From assembly GCF_013155465.1 (NCBI RefSeq), contig NZ_JABJVX010000011.1, forward strand, positions 1 through 64,000: DNA of 64,000 nt, given 5' to 3'. Origin of the DNA: Alterinioella nitratireducens (GTDB lineage Bacteria; Pseudomonadota; Alphaproteobacteria; Rhodobacterales; Rhodobacteraceae). Every line of letters begins with the position of its first letter. The stretch's first letter is position 1. Under the pieces are notes generated by a model. That model searched no databases and was not told where the DNA came from. It worked only from the letters and a program-made list of their open reading frames with translations. Below are positions 1 to 8,568 of this stretch, one piece after another. Made by a program: the position numbers and the translations under genes.

Positions 1-157
1 TGGTCGGAAAATGCCGAAAGATCGCGGGCTGGCTGAGGCCGATGGCGCGCGCGATATCGGTGGTGCTCAGGCGGTCGGGCCCGATCTCGTCGGCCAGGCG
101 CAGCATCTCGGCCACGATCTGCGCCTTCCGGTCTTCCGCGCTTTGACGTCCGGCCAT
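1..157 (-). CDS. TetR/AcrR-family regulator, N-terminal part only (runs off window)
   Basis: The minus strand reads from an ATG at 157 to the window edge and encodes 52 residues. They form a TetR-type DNA-binding domain: a first helix (QIVAEMLRLADEIG) followed by the helix-turn-helix STTDIARAIGLSQPAIFRHF. The ligand-binding part lies outside the window. It is divergent from an RND efflux operon, the usual layout for a repressor that controls a pump. The family assignment is strong; control of the adjacent pump is inferred from position and the dyad between them. Confidence 0.85.
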   Translation of the reverse strand, partial: MAGRQSAEDRKAQIVAEMLRLADEIGPDRLSTTDIARAIGLSQPAIFRHFPT

Positions 158-170
158 GCGGTACCCTCTT

Positions 171-190
171 GTTAGTTATAACTCGCTAAC
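171..190. promoter_or_regulatory. Probable TetR-type operator between regulator and RND pump
   Basis: A 20-bp element has outer arms GTTAG and CTAAC and contains the perfect 10-bp palindrome AGTTATAACT at 174-183. It lies 13 bases upstream of the TetR start codon, in the divergent gap. That position suits autorepression of the regulator and repression of the pump genes. Binding is inferred, not shown. Confidence 0.55.
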
Positions 191-377
191 ATACACTGTC
201 GTCACCCGCAACCACAATCCCGAGTCGCGATTGTCCACCCGAAAGGGATCCGCACCATGCCTGCCGCCGCTGCCCCCACCAGCAATTCCCGCATGCTCAT
301 TGTCGGCGCGGTCTGTCATCAGGTCTTCCTGCGCGATGGCACACTGGCGCGGACGCGCCGGGCGCAGGGCTGATCGC

Positions 378-1676
378 ATGCGCCTGGCCCCGCTCCTTGC
401 TCTGCCGCCCATTGCGCTCGGGATTGCGGCGGCGGTCTGGATGGTCTCATCCGCCCCCGGCCCCGCGCGGGTCGAGGGCGCGGCCCCCGCCCTGCCCGTC
501 CGGGTCTTGACGATCACGGCGGAAGACATCCGGCCCACCGTCACGGCATGGGGCAACCTGCACGCCGCCGAGACCTGGGTTGCCGTGGCCGAGGTCCAGG
601 GCGAGGTGATCTGGCGTCATCCCGACCTGGAGCCGGGTCGCCTGATCCCGGAAGGGACCGAGGTTCTGCGCATCGACCCTGCCGATTACGAGCTGGCACT
701 GGCGCAATCGCAGGCCGACCTGGCGGCGCTGGAGGCCGAGAGCGCGCAGCTGGACGCGGAGGCCGAGAACACAGCCCGCATTCTTGCGTTGGAGCAGGAC
801 CGGCTGCGCCTGGCAGAAGCCGACCTGGAGCGCACCCGCAGGCTGGCCGAACAGGGCACCGTCCCGCAGGCCCGCGCCGACGAGGCCGAGCGCGCGACAC
901 TCCTGGCCCGCCGCACGGTGGCGGAACTCGAGAACAGCCTGGCGTTGATCCCGTCCCGCGCGGCAAGGATCACGGCGCAGATCGCGCGGAACGAGGCCAC
1001 CATCGCGCGGGCGCGGCGCTCGCTCGAGCGCACTGCGCTGACGACGCCTTTCGACCTGCGCGTGACCGAGGTAAACGCCGAGAGGTTCCAGACCGTCGCG
1101 CCCGGACAGGTGGTGATCCGTGCCGACGGCATCGCGGCGGCCGAGGTCGTGGCGCATCTGGCGATCGACAGTTTTCGCAGCCTCCTGGGCGATGCCCCCG
1201 TCGGCACCACCCTTGCCGAGATGATGCGCGAGGGCCCTGCCGCGCGGATCGACGTGACGCTCAGCCCCCTGTCGGATCCGGCGCAGATCTGGCCCGCCCG
1301 CGTTGTCCGGATCGAGGGGGCGCTGGATGCCCGCGCCCGCACCGTGCCCGTCGTGGTCACGGTCGATGATCCCTACGAGGGGGCCGACCCGCCTCGACGC
1401 CTGCCGCTTGTTCCGAACATGCAGGTCGGCCTGACGTTCGAGGGCACGCCCCTGACAGCTGCCTTGGCGATCCCCGAAGCAGCCCTTCATGCCGGGATGG
1501 TGCGCGTGGTCGGCCCCGATGATCTGCTGGAACTGCGCCCGGTCACCACCGCCTTCGCCCAGGACGGGCGCGTCATCATCACCGAAGGCCTGTCCCCCGG
1601 CGACCGCGTGGTGATCGACGACATCGTCCCGGCCATCCCCGGAATGGCCCTCACCCCTGTCGAGCCGCCCGAATGA
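378..1676 (+). CDS. RND efflux periplasmic adaptor (membrane fusion protein)
   Basis: Encodes a 432-residue HlyD/AcrA-type adaptor that would link an inner-membrane RND pump to an outer-membrane channel. An N-terminal hydrophobic segment acts as signal or anchor. It is followed by a biotinyl-lipoyl-like region, a long alanine/glutamate-rich coiled-coil hairpin (roughly residues 90-200) and beta-barrel domains ending in a typical loop (EGLSPGDRVVI). The reading frame is open further upstream, but the ATG at 378 starts a normal signal sequence (MRLAPLLALPP); an ATG at 336 is the alternative. The stop overlaps the next start (ATGA), so the pair is translationally coupled. Substrate is not predictable from sequence. 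Confidence 0.85.
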   Translation: MRLAPLLALPPIALGIAAAVWMVSSAPGPARVEGAAPALPVRVLTITAEDIRPTVTAWGNLHAAETWVAVAEVQGEVIWRHPDLEPGRLIPEGTEVLRIDPADYELALAQSQADLAALEAESAQLDAEAENTARILALEQDRLRLAEADLERTRRLAEQGTVPQARADEAERATLLARRTVAELENSLALIPSRAARITAQIARNEATIARARRSLERTALTTPFDLRVTEVNAERFQTVAPGQVVIRADGIAAAEVVAHLAIDSFRSLLGDAPVGTTLAEMMREGPAARIDVTLSPLSDPAQIWPARVVRIEGALDARARTVPVVVTVDDPYEGADPPRRLPLVPNMQVGLTFEGTPLTAALAIPEAALHAGMVRVVGPDDLLELRPVTTAFAQDGRVIITEGLSPGDRVVIDDIVPAIPGMALTPVEPPE

Positions 1677-4600
1677 TCCGTTGGTTCACCGGCCACCCGA
1701 CGGCGGGCAACCTGCTGCTGCTGTTGTTCCTCGCCGCCGGTCTCTTTGCGGCCCCCGGCCTGTTGCGCGAGACATTTCCCGATTTCCGCGCCGTCGAGGC
1801 CGAGATCATCGTGCCCTATCGGGGCGCCGCCGCCGAGGATGTCGAAACCGCGATCTGCGCGCCGCTCTGGGATGGGGTGCAGGGCGTCGAGGGTCTGGAG
1901 ACCTTCACCTGCAGCGCGCAGACCGGTCGTGGCCGCGCCGTGGCGACCATGGCACCGGGCAATGACGCGCTGCGCTTCGTCAATTCGCTGCGCACCGAGG
2001 TGTCGGCGATCGATGCCTTTCCGGACCGCGCCGATCCGGCCATCGTGCGCGAATTGCACCGCGCCGACCCGGTCACGTCGGTCGCCATCTCGGGCGACCT
2101 GCCCCTGGGCGAGCTTGACCTCTACGCCGACGCCCTCACCGACCGCCTTTCCGCCCTCCCCGGCGTCACCCGCGTCAGCCGCGGCGGGCTCGGCACCCGG
2201 ACGCTGTCCGTCACCGCGACGCGGGCCGTGCTCGAAAGCCACGGCCTGACGCCTGCGGCCCTGGCCGCGGCGATCTCTGCCCAGAACATCGACCTGCCCG
2301 CCGGAACGCTGGAAGGTCCGGGCGCGGATCTGACGCTGCGCTTCACCGCCGAGCGCGACACGGCCACCGCGCTGGCCACCATTCCCGTGCTGGTGCTGGA
2401 AAATGGCGCGACCCTGACACTCGGCGACCTGGCGCTGATCGCGGAGCGTTTCGAGCCACCCCAGGACCGCGCCCTTGTCGATGGCACGCCGGCAATCATC
2501 ATCGACGTGGCCAAGGCGCGCGATGCCGACGCGCTGCGCGTGCTTGACGGGGTTGCGGCGCTGGTGGCCGAGGAAACGGCCCGCCTGCCCGACACGATCA
2601 CTGTCGCGGTGGTTCAGGACGTGACCTCCATCATCCGCGACCGGCTGTTGATGCTGGTGCAGAACGGCGTGATCGGCCTGGTTCTGGTCATCGGGGTCAT
2701 GAGCCTGTTCTTCCGCCCCGGTTTCGCGATCTGGGCCGCGATGGGCCTGCCCGTGGCCTTTGCGGGCGCGTTCCTCTGGATGGCGCTGACCGGGCTCAGC
2801 CTGAACATGATGACGCTGGTGGCGCTGCTCATGGCGATCGGGATCGTGATGGACGATTCCATCGTGATCGCGGATTCCATCGCGGTGCATGCCGCCAAGG
2901 GCGCCACGGTGGAGAACGTCGCCGCGGGCGTCGCAGCCGTGATGCCCGGCGTCATCTCGTCCTTCCTGACGACGCTGGCCGTGTTCCTGCCCCTGGCCTT
3001 TCTGGCGGGCGAACTGGGCGCCGTGCTGGAGGTTCTGCCGGTCGTGTTGCTGGCGGCGCTCGCCGCCTCGCTGATCGAAGCCTTCCTGATCCTGCCGCAC
3101 CACCTGAAGGGCGGGATGAAGGACACCGCCCCCTCGCGCTTCCGCACCCGCTTCGATGCGGGGTTCGACAGGTTGCGCGAAAAGGGCGTGGGCCGTCTGG
3201 CCGAAGCCGCGATCCGCTGGCGCTGGCTCGTCGCGGGGCTGGCATTGGGCGCGCTGATCGTCACCGTGGGGGCCCTGGGCGGCGGCGTGATCAAGCGCGA
3301 GGCGCTGCCCGAGATCGACGGCGACGTGCTGGAGGCGCGGCTGATGCTGCCCGCGGGCACCCCGCTGTCGCGCACCATCGAGGCGGTAGACCAGGTCGAG
3401 GCCGCGCTGGAGCGCGTCAATGCCGGCCTCACCCCCGGCCAGCCCGACGCGCAGCCCCTCGTGGTCCGGCGCATCACCCGGTTGGGCCGCAACCTGTCGG
3501 CGGGCGAAAGCGGCGCGCATGTCGCCACGGTCGGGGTGGATCTACTGGGGGCCGAAACGCGCACCAGCACGCTTGACGAGATCGTCACGCTCTGGCGCGC
3601 GGAAATCGGCCTCCTGCCCGGCGTCAACTCGCTGATCCTGACCGAGCCGGGCATCGGCCCGCAGGGCATCGCGGTGGAGCTGCGCCTGACCCATCCCGAC
3701 CTCGCCACGCTGGAGGCGGCAGGCCGCGCCACGCTGGCCGAATTGGAGACCTATGCCGGTGTGCGCAACGCGATCCTCGACCTGCGCCCCGGTGCGCCCG
3801 AACTGCGGCTGAGCCTCGCGCCGGGGGCCGAAGCGCTCGGGCTGACCGCGGGCGATGTCGCGGGGCAATTGCGGGCGGCCTTCCTCGGCACACAGCTTGC
3901 CGAGATCCGTCGCGGCGACCTGGCCTGGGATCTGGAGGTGCGGCTGTCCGATACCGACCGCGCCACCCGCGCCGATCTGGGCGCCTTCGAGATCGCCCTG
4001 CCCGCAGGCGATACCGTACCCCTGGCCAGCATCGCCACCATCACCGAGGCGCGCGGCTGGAGCGGCATCACCCGGCGCAACGGAGTGCGCACAGTGACCG
4101 TCTCGGCCGATGTCGATGGGCGGGTCGGCAACGCCGACGCAATCACCGCGCAGATGACCGGGGGCTTCCTGCCCGATCTGGTTGCCAACACCCCGCGCCT
4201 GGGTTTCGAGGTCGGCGGCCAGGCCGCGAATTCGGCGGAAACCGTCGCCTCGATCCTGCGGGGTTTCCTGATCGGGCTGGTCGGTGTCTATATCGTGCTC
4301 AGCTTCCAGTTTCGCAGCTATGTCGAGCCGCTGATCGTGATGGTCACCATCCCGCTGGCCTTTCTCGGGGTGATCTGGGGCCATGCGCTCATGGGGTACA
4401 ACATCTCGATGCCGTCGCTGGTGGGGGCCGCGTCACTGGCCGGAATCGTGGTGAACAACGCGATCCTTCTCGTCGGTGTGATCAAGGCGCGCCGGACCGA
4501 GGGGTTTTCAGCCACCGACGCCGCCAGCGAGGCCGTGCGCGCCCGGATCCGACCGATCTTCGTGTCGGTCTCGACCACCATCATGGGCATGGCCCCGATG

Positions 4601-4753
4601 CTGCTCGAAACCTCGACCCAGGCGCAGACGCTCAAACCGCTGGTGATCTCGGTCGTCTTCGGGTTGCTTGCCGCAACGGTGCTGATCCTGCTGGTGCTGC
4701 CCGCCTTCTATGCGTTGCTGGAGGATGTCCGGGCGCGTGATCGTTCGACATAG
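1673..4753 (+). CDS. RND multidrug/solute efflux permease (AcrB/MdtB-type)
   Basis: A 1026-residue inner-membrane resistance-nodulation-division transporter, normal length for the family. It has the two-repeat layout: TM1, a large periplasmic loop, a TM cluster with the conserved TM4 motif (GIVMDDSIVIADS, around residue 400), then a second TM1-like segment, periplasmic loop and C-terminal TM cluster. It starts four bases inside the adaptor gene. No outer-membrane channel gene follows, so a channel encoded elsewhere must be shared. Regulation by the divergent TetR protein is likely. Exporting drugs versus another small molecule cannot be distinguished. Confidence 0.92.
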   Translation: MIRWFTGHPTAGNLLLLLFLAAGLFAAPGLLRETFPDFRAVEAEIIVPYRGAAAEDVETAICAPLWDGVQGVEGLETFTCSAQTGRGRAVATMAPGNDALRFVNSLRTEVSAIDAFPDRADPAIVRELHRADPVTSVAISGDLPLGELDLYADALTDRLSALPGVTRVSRGGLGTRTLSVTATRAVLESHGLTPAALAAAISAQNIDLPAGTLEGPGADLTLRFTAERDTATALATIPVLVLENGATLTLGDLALIAERFEPPQDRALVDGTPAIIIDVAKARDADALRVLDGVAALVAEETARLPDTITVAVVQDVTSIIRDRLLMLVQNGVIGLVLVIGVMSLFFRPGFAIWAAMGLPVAFAGAFLWMALTGLSLNMMTLVALLMAIGIVMDDSIVIADSIAVHAAKGATVENVAAGVAAVMPGVISSFLTTLAVFLPLAFLAGELGAVLEVLPVVLLAALAASLIEAFLILPHHLKGGMKDTAPSRFRTRFDAGFDRLREKGVGRLAEAAIRWRWLVAGLALGALIVTVGALGGGVIKREALPEIDGDVLEARLMLPAGTPLSRTIEAVDQVEAALERVNAGLTPGQPDAQPLVVRRITRLGRNLSAGESGAHVATVGVDLLGAETRTSTLDEIVTLWRAEIGLLPGVNSLILTEPGIGPQGIAVELRLTHPDLATLEAAGRATLAELETYAGVRNAILDLRPGAPELRLSLAPGAEALGLTAGDVAGQLRAAFLGTQLAEIRRGDLAWDLEVRLSDTDRATRADLGAFEIALPAGDTVPLASIATITEARGWSGITRRNGVRTVTVSADVDGRVGNADAITAQMTGGFLPDLVANTPRLGFEVGGQAANSAETVASILRGFLIGLVGVYIVLSFQFRSYVEPLIVMVTIPLAFLGVIWGHALMGYNISMPSLVGAASLAGIVVNNAILLVGVIKARRTEGFSATDAASEAVRARIRPIFVSVSTTIMGMAPMLLETSTQAQTLKPLVISVVFGLLAATVLILLVLPAFYALLEDVRARDRST

Positions 4754-5106
4754 AGCGGGTTCGGTCGCGGCCTTCAATCCGTCGCGTTCCTCTCCCTGCT
4801 CGAAGGCCCTCGGCCCGTCCGTGGAATTCCTTTGATACTGACGGGGCAATGAGTATTCACCGCAAGAGAACATCCACAGGCTTGCCTGGCCTCGTGGATT
4901 GGCCGCTACCCGTCGCCTTCCCCAATTCCGGCGGCACCGCGGCGCATGTCTGGACCCGACCGCCCCGGCTGATGGACGGCACCAGCTCCTTCTAGACCCA
5001 TTCCGATCAATGGCCCGGTGATCGGCAACAACATCCGCGCCGAACGCATGGGCTGGCTGGCCCCGGCCCTGCAACTGCACCAGAGCTCGCTGGAGGACGG
5101 CGCGCG
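4754..5106. other. Gene-free stretch with possible coding debris
   Basis: 353 bases between the RND permease and the convergent iclR-type gene. A 48-codon open frame starts at the ATG at 4850 (MSIHRKRTSTGLPG...) and ends with TAG. A protein-like stretch follows in another frame around 5010-5105 (INGPVIGNNIRAERMGW). I recognise neither. They may be eroded gene remnants. No clear terminator hairpin was seen. Confidence 0.4.
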
Positions 5107-5874
5107 TCAGGGCAGGCTCGTTCTTCCTGTCTCCTGCGCCACGCCCCATCCAAGGCCGGTCGACAACTCGCCCGCGATCTGGACGATCTGGCGACCTAGC
5201 TTCTCACGAAACGCCGGCGTGAACACCCGCATGGATCCCGTCGCACCGATGGACATCATGGCCCCAGGGCCGCTTGGTGCAAGAGGAGCCGCGACGGAGC
5301 ACATGCCGCGCTCAATCTCTTCCACACACTCCGCAAAGCCCTGCTGACGAATGGTTTCGAACTCCGCTTCCAGATCATGCAGGTTCGTTACGGTGAACTC
5401 GGTATATGCCCGCAACTGCCCTTCCATGTCGCCGGTCGGGAACAGATCCGGTGAAAACGCCGCGACAGCCTTCGAGCAGGAACAGGCATGCAAGGGGCGC
5501 TTGCCTAAACCCGGATGAAGAAAGGACACTCCGGTGTCGGGCGTCTCGACGTGGATGATTTCAACGGATTTTCCGCGCAGGCGCGACAGGAAGAACGCGG
5601 CACCGACTTCGGCAGCCGCCTGTTTCAGCGTTGGCGCAATCAGTTCAAGCAGCGCACGGTCAGACTGATCGCTATGCGTTATGTGCTTCAGGCGGATGCC
5701 AATCGCAAACCGCCCGCGGGCGACAGGTTCCAGCAGCCCGACATCGACCAGATCCTGCACAAGCCTGTAGGCAGAAGGCTTGGGCAGGTCCGAATGGGCA
5801 CAGATCTCGGCCACCGTTGCCTCACCCTTCTGCCCGACGATTTCAAGGATCCAAACGAGTCTTTCCAGATGCAT
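5107..5874 (-). CDS. IclR-family transcriptional regulator
   Basis: A 255-residue protein with an N-terminal winged HTH (residues about 1-65, ATVAEICAHSDLPKPSAYRLV) and a C-terminal IclR effector-binding GAF-like domain. The latter carries the typical stretch from GKSVEIIHVETP to GFAECVEEIERGMCSVAAPL. IclR regulators usually sense small acids of aromatic or C2-C4 catabolism. The gene is divergent from the organosulfur-type operon with only about 70 bases between start codons, and those bases hold two nested dyads. It most likely controls that operon and itself; the ligand could be a pathway intermediate. Family assignment is strong, target is inference. Confidence 0.9.
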   Translation of the reverse strand: MHLERLVWILEIVGQKGEATVAEICAHSDLPKPSAYRLVQDLVDVGLLEPVARGRFAIGIRLKHITHSDQSDRALLELIAPTLKQAAAEVGAAFFLSRLRGKSVEIIHVETPDTGVSFLHPGLGKRPLHACSCSKAVAAFSPDLFPTGDMEGQLRAYTEFTVTNLHDLEAEFETIRQQGFAECVEEIERGMCSVAAPLAPSGPGAMMSIGATGSMRVFTPAFREKLGRQIVQIAGELSTGLGWGVAQETGRTSLP

Positions 5875-5883
5875 ACTTTTTAC

Positions 5884-5939
5884 CTTGCGAGAATCTCATT
5901 ATCGAAATACGAGAAGTGTGAAGTTATCGCAAGGGAGGA
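5884..5939. promoter_or_regulatory. Nested dyads (probable IclR operator) and SD of the methanethiol-oxidase-like gene
   Basis: An outer inverted repeat pairs CTTGCGA (5884-5890) with TCGCAAG (5927-5933). Inside it a 21-bp imperfect dyad, TCTCATTATCGAAATACGAGA, spans 5894-5914. The outer right arm runs into the strong Shine-Dalgarno AAGGGAGGA (5931-5939), five bases before the ATG at 5945. The A/T-rich inner dyad has the size and form of IclR operators. The outer stem could also mask the ribosome site in mRNA. Confidence 0.55.
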
Positions 5940-5944
5940 ATGTG

Positions 5945-7303
5945 ATGATGGACGGCGCATGTTGCGGCCCGGGCTATGCAAGTCCGACCGAGGCGATCAA
6001 GGCCCCCCGCGAGAAACTGCTCTACACGATCGCCATCTATACCGGCACCGGCATCCAGAAACCGGATTATCTGGCGACCGTGGATGCGGACCCGGACAGC
6101 CCGACCTATAGCCAGGTCATCCACCGGCTCGAGATGCCCGGCATCGGGGATGAACTGCACCACATGGGGTGGAACGCCTGTTCTTCGTGCCATGACGATG
6201 CGGGCATGTCGCGCAAGTATCTGCTGGTTCCCGGCGTGCGGTCCAACAACATCCACGTTATCGACACGGCCACCGATCCACGCGCGCCGCGATTGCACAA
6301 GGTGATCGACGGGGCCGAGATCAAGTCGAAGGCCAACCTCAGCGGCCCCCATACCGTGCATTGCCTGGGCAGTGAGATCATCATTTCGTTTCTGGGCGAT
6401 GCGAAAGGCGAAGCGCCAGGCGGCTACCTGCATCTGAACAGGGAGTTCGAGATTCAGGGCCGGTGGGAAGAAACCATGGGCGACATCCCGTTTTCCTATG
6501 ATTTCTGGTACCAGCCGCGCCACAACGTCATGGTGTCTTCCGAGTGGGCCGCGCCCAACACCTTCATGCCGGGCTTCGATCTGGAGGAAGTGGGGCACCT
6601 GAAATACGGCCGCCGCTTGCACATCTGGGATTTCGAAGCGCGCAAGCCGGTCGAAACCATGTATCTGGGCGAAGACGGGCTGATCCCTCTGGAGGTGAAA
6701 TTCCATCATGATCCCGACAGTAGCCACGGGTTCTGTGGCGCGGCCTTGTCGGCCAACGTGATCCATTTCTGGAAATCCGAGGCCGGCAAGTGGGAATGGG
6801 AAAAGATCATCGACGTCGAGAACGAACCGCATCCCGAATGGCCCATTCCGGTGCCGGGCGTGATGAGCGCGATCCTCGTGTCGATGGATGACAAATACCT
6901 GTATCTGAACAACTGGCTGCACGGTGACATGCGCCAGTATGACATCTCCGATCCGCACAACCCGGTCCTGACCGGTCAGGTCTGGATGGGTGGTTTGCTG
7001 GGCAAGGCACCAGAGGTCAACGGCGTGAAAATCGCGGGCGGGCCGCAGATGTATCAGCTCTCGCTCGATGGCAAGCGGCTCTATGTCACGACCTCGCTGT
7101 TCTCGACCTGGGACAACCAGTTCTACCCCGAGATCCGCACACAGGGCGGTGTCATGCTGATGATCGACTGTGATGTCGAAAACGGCGGCATGAAGATCAA
7201 CGAGGATTTCATCGTCGATTTCGGCAAGGAACCGAACGGCCCCAGCCGCTGCCACGAAACCCGTTACCCCGGCGGCGACTGCACCAGCGATATCTGGCTT
7301 TGA
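5945..7303 (+). CDS. mtoX: Selenium-binding protein 56 family (methanethiol oxidase homologue)
   Basis: A 452-residue protein closely resembling human SELENBP1 along its whole length. It has the opening CCGPGYASPTEA, then DYLATVDADPDSP, the cysteine motif GWNACSSC (C79, C82), YDFWYQPRHNVMVSSEWAAP, NWLHGDMRQYDISDP and the terminal RYPGGDCTSDIW. Characterised members are copper-dependent methanethiol oxidases giving formaldehyde, H2S and H2O2. The open frame extends upstream, but the ATG at 5945 has an excellent SD and gives the family N-terminus. No signal peptide is visible, unlike periplasmic bacterial MtoX. It is first in the operon and overlaps the ferredoxin start. Methanethiol oxidation here is inferred from family and from the DMSP-like neighbours. 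Confidence 0.85.
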   Translation: MMDGACCGPGYASPTEAIKAPREKLLYTIAIYTGTGIQKPDYLATVDADPDSPTYSQVIHRLEMPGIGDELHHMGWNACSSCHDDAGMSRKYLLVPGVRSNNIHVIDTATDPRAPRLHKVIDGAEIKSKANLSGPHTVHCLGSEIIISFLGDAKGEAPGGYLHLNREFEIQGRWEETMGDIPFSYDFWYQPRHNVMVSSEWAAPNTFMPGFDLEEVGHLKYGRRLHIWDFEARKPVETMYLGEDGLIPLEVKFHHDPDSSHGFCGAALSANVIHFWKSEAGKWEWEKIIDVENEPHPEWPIPVPGVMSAILVSMDDKYLYLNNWLHGDMRQYDISDPHNPVLTGQVWMGGLLGKAPEVNGVKIAGGPQMYQLSLDGKRLYVTTSLFSTWDNQFYPEIRTQGGVMLMIDCDVENGGMKINEDFIVDFGKEPNGPSRCHETRYPGGDCTSDIWL

Positions 7304-7668
7304 CCGCGACACGCACCATAACCATCGCCAACCGCGACGGCGCGGCCTATCAGGTCGAAGCGCGCCGTCCGCTGTTGGAGACCCTGCGCGAGCAAGGGGT
7401 CGACCTGCCCTATGGCTGCAAATACGGCGGCTGCATCACCTGTGCGGCCAAACTGACCGATGGTGAGGTCGATCAGCGACGTCAGGTGGCGCTGAACAAC
7501 CGTCAGATCAACAACGGATATGTCCTGCTCTGCGTCGCACGCCCGATGACCGACATCACGCTCGAAATCGGCGTCGAAAGCCACGACAAACTCTACCGCA
7601 ACCCTTTCCTCGATCCGCTGGAGCCGCATGAGCTGAAGGCGGATATCGCGACCCCGAAGGAGGCCTGA
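7300..7668 (+). CDS. Plant-type [2Fe-2S] ferredoxin
   Basis: A 122-residue ferredoxin with the 2Fe-2S signature CKYGGCITC (C40, C45, C48) and a fourth cysteine at C78 (GYVLLCVA). It starts with TTG inside the preceding stop (TTGA overlap), so its translation is coupled to the SBP56 gene. A C-terminal tail of about 35 residues (SHDKLYRNPFLDPLEP) extends beyond the core fold. It probably carries electrons for an oxidoreductase of this pathway, but no dedicated reductase or oxygenase is in the operon. The partner is therefore unknown. Confidence 0.88.
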   Translation: MTATRTITIANRDGAAYQVEARRPLLETLREQGVDLPYGCKYGGCITCAAKLTDGEVDQRRQVALNNRQINNGYVLLCVARPMTDITLEIGVESHDKLYRNPFLDPLEPHELKADIATPKEA

Positions 7669-7671
7669 GAC

Positions 7672-8136
7672 ATGCCCGCCCAAGCGCTGGATGAACTCTA
7701 CGATTACGACCAGAAATACCTTGCCGACATTCTGAAGTCGGTGAAAACCATCGCGATGGTTGGTGCCAGCGCTGACAAGACCAAATTCAGCTATGGGGTG
7801 CTGCGCGTGCTGCATGAAACCGGCTACGACATGATCCCGGTAAACCCGAACCCGAACCTGACCGAAATTCGCGGCATTCCGGTGGTTCACTCGCTCGAAG
7901 AGATCGATCGCCCTGTTGATATGGTCGAGGTCTTTCGTCCCAAGGACGAACTCTATGCCATCACCGAAAAGGCGATTGCCATCGGGGCCAAGGTGATCTG
8001 GGGGCAGATCGGCGTCTACGACGATGCCGCCGCAAAGCTTGCCGAAGACGCCGGCCTCAAGGTCGTGATGAACCGCTGTCCCAAGATCGAGCTGTTCCGC
8101 CCGTTCTGGAAACCGCGCCTCGACCTGGCGATCTGA
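7672..8136 (+). CDS. CoA-binding domain protein (YccU/CoA_binding_2 family)
   Basis: A 154-residue single-domain Rossmann protein resembling the CoA-binding domain of succinyl-CoA synthetase. Evidence is the glycine-rich start (AMVGASADKTKFSYGV), PVNPN, VDMVEVFRP and the closing segment VIWGQIGVYDD...VVMNRCPKIE. Family members bind CoA, and some become CoA-thiolated; no catalysis is established. It sits three bases after the ferredoxin stop and upstream of a rhodanese, CoA hydratase and CoA ligase. A role in handling CoA or a sulfur-bearing CoA adduct in this pathway is a reasonable inference. Confidence 0.85.
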   Translation: MPAQALDELYDYDQKYLADILKSVKTIAMVGASADKTKFSYGVLRVLHETGYDMIPVNPNPNLTEIRGIPVVHSLEEIDRPVDMVEVFRPKDELYAITEKAIAIGAKVIWGQIGVYDDAAAKLAEDAGLKVVMNRCPKIELFRPFWKPRLDLAI

Positions 8137-8175
8137 CAACAGCGGCCTGGTGTCGTCCAAACAAGGAATCTGATC

Positions 8176-8565
8176 GTGTCACAGACCATCAACAAGAGTG
8201 CCAAGGATATCGTGAATGATGCCCTGGGGCGTGTACCTGCAATCAGCGCCGAAGATGCGCTGGCATTGGCGACCTCCCCCGCTCACGTCTTCGTCGATCT
8301 GCGCGACGGCAAGGAGCAGGCAAGGACAGGCGTCATAAAGGGGGCCGTATCATCGTCCCGCGGCATGATGGAGTTCCATATCTGTCCCGAAAGCCCGGCG
8401 CACAAACCCGAATTCAATCAGGACAAGACCTATGTCTTTTACTGCGCATCCGGTGGACGGTCCGCCATGGCGGCGCTGGTGGCCATCGAGATGGGCCTCT
8501 CGCCGATTCTGAACATGTCCGGCGGCGTTGGTGCGTGGAAATCGGCCGGCGGCGCGTTGGTATAA
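8176..8565 (+). CDS. Single-domain rhodanese (sulfurtransferase)
   Basis: A 129-residue cytoplasmic rhodanese domain. The CH2A motif is VDLRDGKEQARTGVIKGAV and the active-site loop is YCASGGRSA with the catalytic cysteine at C90. The CxxGxRS loop is the single-domain GlpE/PspE-like form that accepts thiosulfate or persulfide sulfur. It starts 39 bases after the CoA-binding gene and ends three bases before the hydratase. Next to a methanethiol oxidase that would release sulfide, it could take up or relay sulfane sulfur. That role is inference. Confidence 0.9.
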   Translation: MSQTINKSAKDIVNDALGRVPAISAEDALALATSPAHVFVDLRDGKEQARTGVIKGAVSSSRGMMEFHICPESPAHKPEFNQDKTYVFYCASGGRSAMAALVAIEMGLSPILNMSGGVGAWKSAGGALV

Positions 8566-8568
8566 ATC

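Noticed and set aside
1487-3520. Long minus-strand open frame (677 codons) opposite the RND permease
   Set aside because: It is Gln/Arg/His-rich with no domain, has no plausible start context and is the reverse strand of a clear transporter gene.
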